From Wolfiporia cocos (lineage: Eukaryota > Basidiomycota > Agaricomycetes > Polyporales > Phaeolaceae), in the NCBI GenBank assembly GCA_029448655.1, contig JACCLO010000002.1, forward strand, positions 1,364,001 through 1,428,000: a stretch of 64,000 nucleotides of DNA, read 5' to 3'. Below the pieces are notes generated by a model, which was not told the origin of the DNA, ran no database searches, and was given only the letters and a program-made list of their open reading frames with translations. Every line of letters starts with the position of its first letter. Within the stretch, counting starts at the first letter, position 1. The position numbers and the translations under genes are program-made. Below, in pieces: positions 36,566 through 47,217 of this stretch.

Positions 36566-36911
36566 CGTCTAGCGTGAAGCGAGAATATGCGGGCACCAGA
36601 TATTGTGTGGAATAAAGTGGCAGCGCAAGGACAGTCGCATCGCGGGCGCTGAATCTGGTCATCGATCGATCGAATGTGAAGCCACGTGCGTATTAGCGCG
36701 CAATTATGGCAGCGCTTCAGCACACGCGTCCATATACCACACAGCCGTGCCGCTCTCTGCCTTGTCCCTACATCGCCCCTTTCACAGCTCGTACAGGCAT
36801 CCTGTACGGCATCTGACAGTCTTGTGCGTTTCCGGATATCTTGAAGGCCGTAAGGCACGCAAGGACTTATCGTTTCTGCTGGTTATCCCTTCAAGCGCAC
36901 CCTAACCAGCC
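36566..36911. promoter_or_regulatory. Divergent promoter region of the USP-like gene and CSN2
   Basis: A 346-bp spacer between outward-facing start codons. No TATA box or named site could be recognised. Confidence 0.45.
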
Positions 36912-38937
36912 ATGGATGACGATGATGCCGAGTACATGCAGGGCAGCGATGACGAGGTGCGCGAGGAGCTGTGTGCATTATTTACGCGTCTCATACCCGC
37001 CGAAAGGACTACGGCTTTGACTACTCCGACGACGAGGAGGGCAACGAGGGAGGTAGCCCGGATGTTGAGAACTTGTACTATACCGCGAAGTGTAAGAGTC
37101 TCCAGATATCTAGGACCCTGGAGATGCTGACCATGCATCAGCAAAGAAAGAAGACGACCCAGAACAAGCACTGAAAGAGTTCCGCGCCATCGTTGAGCAG
37201 GAAGAGGAGAAGGGCGACTGGTGCGCCGCGTCCGCTCACGCACCGCTCGATCGCGCCTGACACACATCCAGGGGATTCAAGGCGCTCAAACAGTCGACCA
37301 AGCTCCTCTACCTGACTCTCCACCGGCCAAACGACGCGCTCGACACGTACCGGCAGCTGCTCACGTACACCAAGTCCGCGGTGACGCGCAACTACTCGGA
37401 GAAGACGATCAACGGCATCCTCGACTACGTCGGCGGCGGCAAGGGCGGACCCGTAGACGTCAACGTGCTCGAGAAGTTCTACCAGGCGACCAAGGCCGCG
37501 CTCGAGGAGGCGAAGAACGAGGTGCGTGGATTGCTGCGCGAAGGGCGATGGGCGGCTGATGTGCGCTCCAGAGACTGTCGGTCAAGACGAACCTGAAGCT
37601 GGCGAAGCTGTGGCTCGACCGGAAGGAGTATCAACGGCTGGGCAAGGTCAGTGCGCCACACTGCCATCGGCCCCCGCGATTTACCGTCCCTTTGCCCCCC
37701 AGTTGGTCAAGGACCTTCATCGGACAACAGCAGGCGTTGACGGGGAGGATGTGGCGCAGAAGGGTACGCAGCTGCTCGAAATCTACGCGCTTGAGATCCA
37801 GATGCACAACGACATGAAAAACTTCAAGAAGTTGAAGGTAGCGTGTTCACATCAAACTCCCTCACCCACGCTCACGCAGCGCGCTGCACACACAGGAAAT
37901 TTACAACGCGTCGAACTCAGTGCGCTCCGCAATCCCGCATCCGCGCATCATGGGCGTCATCAAGGAATGCGGCGGAAAGATGTGGATGGGCGAGCGTAAG
38001 TCCCTCCCCCGTCCCACCGGCATGCTCGCCCTAACCGCATCGTGACACGCAGGCCAATGGAACCGCGCGAGCGAGGACTTCTTCGAGTCCTTCCGGAACT
38101 ACGACGAGGCGGGCTCGCCGCAGCGCATCCAAGTGCTCAAGTACCTCGTCCTCGCGAACATGCTCACGGGGAGCGAGGTCAACCCGTTCGACAGCCAGGA
38201 GACGAAGCCGTGAGTGTCCGCCCCCGTCCGATGCACGCTTTGTGCTGACGCGCGCGCGCAGGTACAAGAACGACCCGCAGATCAAGGCGATGACCGACCT
38301 TGTCGACGCATACCAGCGCCGCGAGGTGCATGCTGCTGAGAAGATCTTGCGCGGTGCGTAGCTCCTAGTTGTCAGAGCCAGCGCCGCCGATCTCACTGAG
38401 ACACAGACAATCGCACGACAATCATGGATGACCAGTTCATCAGTTCGTACATTGGCGAACTGCTCCGTAGCCTGCGTACGCAATACCTGATTGACCTCAT
38501 CAAGCCGTACACACGACTGGAGCTCTCCTTCCTGGCGAAGGTCAGGAAGCGCGTGCTACGTTCTGTGAAGTCTAGCTGATTCTCTGGTACAGCAACTCAA
38601 CGTGGACAAAGACGAGGTGGAGGATCTCCTAATCGGGCTCATCCTCGAAGGCAAGGTGGAGGGCAAAATCGACCAGGTCGGCATGCGGTTAGAACTCGAG
38701 AGCAAGTACGTCTGCTCAGCAAATCCGTATCTATTGGTGTTGGCTGACTGCCTCTTGCGATTCTATAGACATAGTCTCGAGAAGAAGCGATACGGTGCCT
38801 TGGACAAGTGGACAGACGCCCTGGAGACGGTGCACGCCTCCGTCATTGGCAAGAATCCCAGCGGCAATCGGATGGACCCGTCTTTCAACATGGCGGCGGA
38901 TCCATTTACGATGCGGGAGCTGGAGGGAAGATGGTAG
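36912..38937 (+). CDS. CSN2: COP9 signalosome subunit 2
   Basis: It begins [15 protein letters not shown] and continues [22 protein letters not shown] and [18 protein letters not shown], the strongly conserved Csn2 start. Then come [97 protein letters not shown] and [18 protein letters not shown]. The C-terminal PCI winged helix includes [20 protein letters not shown] and [19 protein letters not shown]. About ten exons are joined by short GT-AG introns. Csn2 contacts cullin-RING ligases in the signalosome that removes NEDD8. All regions look intact. It converges on mL40, with 245 bp between the stops. Confidence 0.95.
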
Positions 38938-39182
38938 GAGAGTGTTGGATATAGACGTGTTGTCTGTGTCACCTCGTTGTATTTGTTTGTCATGCATCCT
39001 TGACTGTAGCAACATGAATTCAATGCTCTTCGCTGTGTTTGTTGCTTGCGTGATGGGGGATTCGGCACAAGTACCACATGATGGACTAGCGGATCGTTAC
39101 ACCATCCAGAAGCTGGCGAGACGACTCTAGCTACTGCAATCCTCGTCATAAGCGACAATCCTAATCGGACTCCGTGCTCTAC

Positions 39183-39752
39183 TCACAGCGTACGAGGGAT
39201 GATTGGTGTCCAATCATAGTTCCAGCCAGTCGGCGACGGCGTGTCGGTCGGTATCCGCAGCTCCCTCGGGAACAGTCCCCGCACCCTCGCCTCCAGCGCC
39301 TTGCGCTGCGGGCCCCTCAACGTCTTCGACAGCGCGACCTCCGCCTGCGACCTCGTCCGGGGGTCCTCCTCCTTATTCGCGCCGGCATACAGCTTGGGGT
39401 CGAGCTCGCGGAGGACGTCCATCGCGTGCTGCATGCACGCGAACTTGCGCGCGAGCTCCGCCTGGCGCGCGCGGCGGACGTGCCGCTGGCGGAGGAGCCA
39501 CGCGCGCTCAATCGTCTCGTGGGCCTGCACGGAGGGGATCGCGCGCTGCAGGCGCCGCCCGATGTCCGGCCGCCAGGTGCCCGTCGGCGAGGGCTTGTTG
39601 CGCAGCGTCGACGGGTACAGCACGCGCCGGATCGTCTCGAGGCGCGGGTCGCCGTTGGAGACCTCTTTGCGCACGGAGTAGGAGCGCACGGACGCCTGGA
39701 AGGCGCGCAGGGGGTGTAGGATCTCCCGGAGGGCGAGAAGCGAGGCGGACAT
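39183..39752 (-). CDS. MRPL28: Mitochondrial large ribosomal subunit protein mL40 (MRPL28/MRPL40 family)
   Basis: A single exon of 189 codons. The N-terminus (MSASLLALREILHPLRAFQA) is Arg/Ser/Leu-rich without acidic residues at the start, like a mitochondrial presequence. The family core follows: IRRVLYPSTLRNKPSPTGTW, ERAWLLRQRHVRRARQAELA and RGLFPRELRIPTDTPSPTGW. The product is a structural part of the mitochondrial large ribosomal subunit. A CACTA-like transposon is inserted 65 bp upstream of the ATG, so the native promoter is either very short or displaced. Confidence 0.9.
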   Translation of the reverse strand: MSASLLALREILHPLRAFQASVRSYSVRKEVSNGDPRLETIRRVLYPSTLRNKPSPTGTWRPDIGRRLQRAIPSVQAHETIERAWLLRQRHVRRARQAELARKFACMQHAMDVLRELDPKLYAGANKEEDPRTRSQAEVALSKTLRGPQRKALEARVRGLFPRELRIPTDTPSPTGWNYDWTPIIPRTL

Positions 39753-39817
39753 GGCGGCGGCAGCGGTGGCGGCGGCAGTAGGAGTTGTCGAGAGCGATGC
39801 TTGCTCGCGGGTGGCGG

Positions 39818-41389
39818 CACTGCGTGAAACGGGCGATTCTCTGGCGCCCAGAATCTCGTCAGAATCGACGGATTCTGAGCGGATTCTGAGCGAACTCTAA
39901 CAAAAATCTGGGACCCCAGAATCTCGCCAGAATGATGACATTTTTGGCATGTTTCGGGGAGGTTTCGGGCTAGGTTCTGATGTGATTCTGAACACCCAGA
40001 ACATGGTCTGACAAGGTAAAATGACTATGACAAGTGTCCGGAGGTGCATATTATGTAATCTACAGATCATATTTGTCCACTTTTGGATCCTGGGCAGGTC
40101 AGGGCTCATATAATAATATATATTATCATTGTGGATATACAGGAATGCTCAATCGTACTGAAGCAATCTTGAATGTATCGAAAGCAGGAGAACATAGTAA
40201 CGAAGCAGCCGGATCCCTTACAACTTGATACTTCTGTTCTCCCGCACCTCCGCCGGTACCCTACAGTCTATGTTTTGTGACTGGACGCGCCTTCCTGTTC
40301 GTCCGGTGCATGTGCCGTCTGGAACCTGTACGCAGATAACAACATCAGTAAGCACCGACACAACATGAACTGCCCGACGTGCCATAGTATCGACGCCTCT
40401 GAGTTCTCGTGCAAAGTGGCTGTATGCGCCATACTCCTCTTGAAGATGCGAGTCAGCCAAAGTAATAATGATCACAATAGCTTACCTGGTATGTGATGCT
40501 GCACTAATGCTGCGCTTGTTGGAAGTGCGCACGTGTCGAGCGCGGCGCATGGTACAATCTCGTCGCCATAGTGCGGAAGGTGAATGCGCGTGCCGGCAGT
40601 CAGTCGGGTACGGCGGGATTGGAACTCATACGGTGAGCATCTGGTATGGATATGGGCATGTGAGTCTGAAAGCGAATACATACGGGGTGCACGTACTGGC
40701 ACACGTCCGCTTTACTGGGTGGGCGGTGAGGTGCAGCCATGGTATGGTGCGACCCGACTTTCTATGCCGGATCGATTGTCTGATGTCTATGGTATGAATG
40801 AGCCGTTACCATTGATGTAGAGAAGAATGATCGCTGCTGACTCTTCTGTATGCTGCATCAACTTCGAGAACTCGACGCTATGGCATGACGGCCGTTAATT
40901 AACCAAGGCTAGGGGTGGCTACCGATGAGAAATACATGTCAGTGCATATAAAGATTGTGTACTCATCTATACACATGATACATGTTGCATTCCGCAAGAC
41001 TGCCACATCCACTGACAGAGGAGAGGGACTTGGAGGAGGAGGAAGGGATCAAAGGATGTAGGCTGAAGACGAGTTGGAGTCTTCACCTTCGGTTTATGAC
41101 ATCAGCAGTAGCCAGTTGCAGTCAAATAAGGTTAGCATATATAGCTCCTTATAATCGTGTCATTGGACTTGGCGCAAAATATCATGTATTTACATAATCT
41201 AATAACCTTATAATGGCATAGTCTTTTGACAGGTAGTCAGGAATCTGTCAGGAATCTGTCAGAAATATGCAGATTCTGAAGGGATTCTGACGCTCCTAGC
41301 ATCTGCCCAGAATCCCTTCAGAATCTGCCCAGAATTGGTGATTCCAACGAGATTCTGAGGTGTCAGAAAACCGGCGGCTTCACGCAGTG
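39818..41389. mobile_element. Non-autonomous CACTA-like DNA transposon (1572 bp)
   Basis: The left end reads CACTGCGTGAAAC and the right end GGCTTCACGCAGTG, inverted repeats with the CACTN termini of CACTA (EnSpm/CMC) elements. The 3-bp target duplication CGG is at 39815-39817 and 41390-41392, the expected length for this superfamily. Both subterminal regions (39840-39940 and 41230-41365) hold many CAGAATC/GATTCTG words in both orientations, as in CACTA elements. The interior has no transposase, only short ORFs. The insertion lies 65 bp upstream of the mL40 start codon. Confidence 0.85.
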
Positions 41390-41392
41390 CGG

Positions 41393-43468
41393 GTGGATTT
41401 TCGGAACTCCGACGTTACGATCGTTCTGCTGAATCGGGTAATTTCAGTATTCCAGCGCGCAGCTTGAGGCTCTGCAGCGCGTCACGAATGCCGATGTTCT
41501 CGAGCATTGCGTCGCTATAATTACCGGTATAGATATTACTCGGTCAAATTCTTTATACAGGATACGAATTCGAATTCGATGTCAGTCAATGTCATTCCGG
41601 CCTCATTCGAGTGTGTTTGACTCAACGTCGGCAGCCCTCTACCCCGCAAGGTCTATGCCTGATCAATGGCCTGTAGGGGATATGAAATTCCTTTGCAGGA
41701 TGTGAATGTGATGCTTTAGAATAGCATACTCCCAGTGCTGGTACATTTCACCGCAAAGCTGTTGCGTGATGACGAGTTGGACTGAAGCTAAAGAGAATGC
41801 ACTGCTTTCGAAGATTACCGGTCCAATGTTGTCTCCATGCGGAAGTAATGAAGAATACATGCAGTATGACACGGATACATGCGGAGACGGTGTTCCTGCA
41901 AAGTGGATCCGTCCTTTTCAAATATGTCGCCTCAGAAGGCCCAGAATACAAACAACCTTGATGACAATGAGAGAGCGGAGAGCTGCAGCACAAATCATAT
42001 TCCTCGACTTCAATCGCTCGCATTATTGGAAGTCCCCCACCCTCAAGTCGTGATAATAGCAATTTCCGCTTCACGCGGGAGGTTAGTATGCATACCCCTC
42101 TTTGCGAGCGGTGTGATGTTGATTAATTGTGCGGTTTTACCTGTCAGACCTTGTCATAGGACATTAGCATAGTTTGCCGTAAGTTCAGTTACATTCTTTG
42201 TCAGCATGAGTCTTTTGAATACTATGCGCGGCTCATCTCATGTCCCCGCCCACGAAGGTTTGGTCGCATCTGCCGGCCGTTACTACAGAGCGCCATCGAA
42301 TTCCTGCGGTTGCAAGAATCAGCGCTGGGCCCTGATATAACGCGCTCTTATTTCCGCTTCGGAAGAAGTTTGGATACGTCGGCGCCTAGGATCTCTAATG
42401 CAGGAATTAGGTTACTAGTCTCTCGCATCGTTCATACCCCGGTAAACGAGGCGTCAGACCTAGTTACTCCACACATAGCGTCTTGAATCTGATGGTCATC
42501 ACAGACAAGCGCGGTATATGACATTCGCGAGTATGCAGGATTGGATTGGGGATGATGTCGCATGTCCACGGAGTCTCACATTATTCCCCTCAGCACCGAT
42601 CGTGAGACTCAAGGAGTATTTGTCTTGATCTGTACATCCTTGGCACGGGTGTAGGGTTGTTCGCTGGGATGCACACACTATACTCGCGGGAAGTGCTGAC
42701 GCCTGCGGCCTTCTGTTAACATTCCCTGTTCAACCGCTACCGACCACTGACTTCGAGCCTCATGGAAATAGTACGACAAGGCTGCGATTATTCATGATCC
42801 GCCAATTGTATATGATGGTATGTCCGTGACTGCATTGTGTACCTTTTTAATGTCATTATTATGTATTTAGCCGTTATTAGTGCCTGCCCAGAGGCTCGGC
42901 AATCGAGCTACTTTTATGGCCTCTTCTCTTGCCCCCAAAAGGTAGCGACGGTAAATTCATCGATGAATCAATGGGAATGCATTATGCATGCATTCGAAAC
43001 ATCAGGTGACACAAGGAAATGATTTCCACATAGTTCCCGTACTCGTATTCACCAGAGCTTGACTGCACGGTAACGATCTGCGTCCGACTGCTTCGAGTAT
43101 TTGCGAAGTATCATATCACATACACGCTACAGTCCGGACGTGTGAGGATCTCGTCTCCTACCCGAACGTGTGGAGCGCGAAGACGGATGCAAGGTTGCCA
43201 CACTACCAGATGCCGCCAGTCGCCGGCCAAGCTGAAGCGTTCCAACGGTTGGAAAAATCTACTTCTTATACAGGTGTATAAATATGTGTTCAATATGTTG
43301 AATCACTCATCAAAATATGCCGAACAATAGCATCGCGCCACGACACTCAGTGTGGGCAGACACAGACGAAACCAAGCGGCCGGCGCTTGCCAGTGCAATG
43401 AAAGATTGAAAGATCGGACATTACCGATCGCGTAGCTGCCGTTTTGGGAATTGATCTTTCTTCCCGCC
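41393..43468. other. Gene-poor spacer; one faint coding-like stretch
   Basis: No gene could be supported. At 42647-42820 one plus-strand frame is open and reads GCRVVRWDAHTILAGSADAC, faintly like a WD-repeat fragment, ending at a possible GTATGT donor. No convincing partners were found up- or downstream, so it may be a gene remnant. The last 100 bp are probably the uL1m promoter. Confidence 0.35.
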
Positions 43469-44623
43469 ATGTCTCTCTGGCTAAGCCAGGCCCTCCGGTA
43501 TCGCCCATGCGAGAGCATCCTCGCCCAGGCAGTGCGTGCGAACTTAGCCTGTTACCTGTACACCTCCTTATCATCATAATAGAGATGCCAGTACGCTCGG
43601 GAATTCCATAGCAGCCTGCCTGCCCTGGGCCGCTTCAACCAGAAGACCAGGAAGGTTGCCCAGCCCACGAAGGCACAGTTAGCCGCAAAAGAACGCAAGC
43701 GGGCCCTCAAGAAGGCTCGGAAGAACAGCGCATATGCGTCGGAGAAGATGACCTTGGAGGATGCCATCGCGGTGCTACGCGTAAGTCGCCACATTTCCTT
43801 CGCCGATCCAACGCTGGCAACTTCGGGATAGGCAGTTGAGGTGGCAGCTCCGAATTCCACTTACGAGCTAGTCGTCAAGACCGCCATGATACGAGGCTCT
43901 ACCATTCCGAAAGGTCGTTTTAGCCTGCCCCGTGAAGCGAAGGAAACGACCAGAGATCGAATACTGGTGTTCGCTGAAGGCAAACAGGCCGAGGAGGCGA
44001 AGCAGGCAGGAGCAGATATTGTCGGTGGCCTGGAACTTGTAGATGGTGTACGTCTAACAGTGCTTACATACACTAAGTGTTGACGAAGTGTGACCGTATA
44101 CTTAGGTCATCAGTGGCCGCTACCAAGCCAGCATGTTTCTGTGCACTCCCGCTTTGATTCGCGCCATCACTCCGAAGCTCGGTCGTGTTCTTGGTCCCCG
44201 TGGTCTTATGCCGTCTGAGCGACGAGGTACTGTTACAGACAACATCACAGGTTTCATCAAGAAGCTTAAGGGCACGAGCGAATGGAAAGGAGATAAGGCG
44301 GGGGCTATTCGTGCCCCCATCGGCAAGGTCTGGGCAGTAATCACTTTCACCGTCGCTGTCAACTGAACGACTGAGTCAGTTGAACTGGCCCATTGAGGAT
44401 GTTGTCAAGAACTTCCGATACTTTATGACTGTCGTCAAGCGTGCCACTGGTAATCAAAGGGATCCAGACGCACCGGTGGATAAGAAAGAGACTGGCAACA
44501 AGCCTCGTAAGTATTCAGGAAATTACTTAATGAAATGTGCTTATATTCGTTCCAGCAATGGCCATTACAAAAGTTGTGCTGAGCTCACGGCAGGGTCCCG
44601 GGATTCGAATCTCGGATGCGTAG
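43469..44623 (+). CDS. MRPL1: Mitochondrial large ribosomal subunit protein uL1m
   Basis: Exons 43469-43531, 43583-43780, 43832 to about 44055, about 44106-44330, then two more ending at TAG 44621-44623. Phases agree. The N-terminus (MSLWLSQALRYRPCESILAQ) resembles a mitochondrial presequence. Next are the fungal mitochondrial L1 segment YASEKMTLEDAIAVLR and the L1 fold: TYELVVKTAMIRGSTIPKGR, LVFAEGKQAEEAKQAGADIV, ITPKLGRVLGPRGLMPSERR, GTVTDNITGFIKKLKG and FRYFMTVVKRATGN. It forms the L1 stalk of the mitochondrial ribosome. It converges on RSM22, with 50 bp between the stops. Confidence 0.92.
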
Positions 44624-44673
44624 AAACATATTCATGATATAGCTGTGCGGACTGTCGACCACATCTATGGCGG

Positions 44674-46951
44674 CTATAGCGAGAAATCTTCCTCCTCCCG
44701 CTGTGTGTCAGCCCGTACACGTCTTGGCCGATGATTTTTCCGCTTCTGTTTCTGCTCCTTGATGCCGTCTGCGAGCTCACTATAGCTAGCAGCTTGAGCG
44801 TGAGTCTTCTTACGCTTCCCTATATCTCCGTTCTGGACAGGCCTGTTGCCCGGTGGCTGATATCTTTCCACGACCTTGTTCTTCGACTCATGCGGAAAGA
44901 TATCACCCCAGCCAGACTTGCGTGCATCATAGTATGCCTGCTTTCCTTGTGATTTAGGAATCGTCATACGCATGATTTTGCCTAACCGAAAACTCGTTAG
45001 CTATGTACTGAACGGAGGTCGACGCAAGTACCTTCTGCAGTACAGCCGTCGATAATAACATGGCCGCTCCTTTTTAACGGCGGGAAGACTAGACGAGGCC
45101 AGCTATAAGCTTCCAGCCTCAATGCGGCATCAAGTCTCTCGCGCTCTTGAGGTTCGTTGCTTCCGATCAATCCCGTGGCGCCTGTGAGATCTGGGGAGTC
45201 GGAAGGATTCGCTTCTGCTGTCGTGCTTCCGGTGCTGTCTTCGATAACAAGCTCCTGCATGGGCTCCAGGCGCGAGGCTATCTTGTTCAGTTCTCTCTCC
45301 CCCACGTTTCCGACACGGCCGACTTTTGTCCCGGGTGGCGCAGGCCTACTACCTCTGCGAATGACGACATAGGAATAGCCAGTGTCTTCATATCCGCGGC
45401 CTGAGTGTTTCGTCTTGCGGACGAAGTCTGGTCGCTGAAGCCTTTGAGAGAAGCTACAAACCAGCTTGCTAGCGCCAGGGTGGTAAAGTGGACAAGCTCC
45501 GTCATGAGGACACTATGGGGTGATTAGACTGTTTCTCCAACCAAACGTTGTTATGAAACCAATCTACCGGCGCGACGACATGAGAACCTCGGACGTCAAG
45601 ATGCTCTGCGGACGGATCCTCCTTTTCTTTCTTACCCAGTCGCAAGAGGTACTCTCGCGCTTCAGCGATGCACTCAAAGCCGGCTGTAGTGTTATGGTCG
45701 ATGAGGACCTGTAGACATGATTATCAGTAAACTTCCTCGGCTAAGAAGCATGGATTTATTGATTCACTATGACACCTGCACCACTTTCCCACATTTCCTT
45801 GACGAGGGTCTTCCTCGCTACAGGAGTCGGTAGCGTCGAAAGCATGAATGCCGACAATGCGAGAGAGCCTTCGCTATTTGCTAGATTTATCTTGTCGTCT
45901 TCGTGGAATGCCTTTTGCCATACTATCTCCAAGTCTCCCGAGTGAATGTCTAAACGAACGAGCATGAGTCTATTAGCAATGAACGCATAAGAGATAAAGA
46001 TATACCTTGAACCAGGCGTTTCCCTATACTAACCAGACCTTCCCGTTTATCTATCGCTGTATAGGATCTCAAGGCAGATCGTGAGAGTAGAGGATCCTCG
46101 TTTTTGACATGTGAGCCGTCCCGTATCTGGAATGAATGGGACGATGCCCTTTTGACCGCAGCGAATCATCAGAATACTAATTGAGCAAAAAGCGGGTGCA
46201 CACACCATAATCCTGAGCCGGTACCAGAACCCCAGTCAATTACACGCTCAACCGTCCATTCAGGACCCAGCCGCCGTTTAAGGTGATCCAGCACCGCATA
46301 TATTGCAGCGTAGTGGGAGGGCAATGCGATAGAAGCAAACGCAGTCGCATCACCCTCTGCATGCCGCGTAGCCTTCTTGCGAGACCTGTAATGGACGCTG
46401 TAGGATGTATCCCACTCCTCCTCGCCCTCCTCAGCGTCGTGAGAAAACAAACGAGTTGCAGTTGCATGTAACGCGTGCTTGTCCGACCCTAGAAAGAGAA
46501 TATGAATAATCTATCGCACCATTTGGACAACCACTAGACCTGCAATGAGACGATCTATGGTTTGCCGCAATTCCGACGGCAAGACCACATGGCCGATCTG
46601 CTGACTGCCAAACAAAGCTGCAGGAGATTTTCTTCCTTCTTTTGCGTCAAGCTCCTCTCCCAGAAAATCCTTATTCACAGGGCCGGAATGGTCGTCAAAA
46701 GAAAGCGGATCGTTCTCGAAGATCTCGAGCTCCCGATGGACCCTGGCATGCGGATTGATCGCATTAGCATGCCGCGACTTCTGGCGCAACAAAGATATGT
46801 CTGCATCTCTTAGCAGCGCTTGAAAGGAGGGGTCAAGGTCCAGCGGGGCATTTGGTTGATGCGACGATGAAGAAGCAGTCGACGAGAAGTGAGCAGCTTC
46901 AAGGCGTCGGCAGAGCACCAAAGCAGCCCTATAGCACCTGGACTGTAGCAT
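44674..46951 (-). CDS. RSM22: Mitoribosome assembly protein Rsm22 (METTL17 family)
   Basis: It starts MLQSRCYRAALVLCRRLEAA, a presequence-like N-terminus. The methyltransferase-like core includes SIALPSHYAAIYAVLDHLKR, motif I VIDWGSGTGSGLW, SAFMLSTLPTPVARKTLVKE and AGVIVLIDHNTTAGFE. A cysteine cluster follows: CPHDGACPL and KLVCSF, the iron-sulfur ligands of the METTL17 family. Then RGYEDTGYSYVVIRRG, SGHVIIDGCTAEG, and a basic tail (KKTHAQAASYSELADGIKEQ). It acts in assembly of the mitochondrial small ribosomal subunit. Several introns interrupt it; not every junction was resolved. No sign of fusion to Cox11, as in some yeasts, is seen. It diverges from SAD1. Confidence 0.9.
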
Positions 46952-47217
46952 TTTCAGTGATATATCCTAGCGCAGAGAATATTTGTATTGTATGATGCAG
47001 CCGTTGTCGGAGAGAGGAGCGATCCAGACTTAGCCAACGAGCAGAGAAGCAGTGAAATTGACTGCTTAAGGTACAAACCCAACCCAGCCGCCGGTTCTCT
47101 GATGTGCCGGGCGCTTCAGAAACGCATTCTGTAACTCTGTAACTACATATTACACATGACCTGAGCTAGCTTGGCTTGCTCTCGAACGGTACTCTCACGA
47201 TATTTCCTCTCACAGCA
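46952..47217. promoter_or_regulatory. Divergent promoter region of RSM22 and SAD1
   Basis: A 266-bp gene-free spacer between outward-facing start codons. No specific site is recognised. Confidence 0.45.

Noticed and set aside
44600..44612. tRNA-like GATTCGAATC word
   Set aside because: It lies inside the last exon of uL1m (GPGIRISDA), and no cloverleaf can be formed around it.
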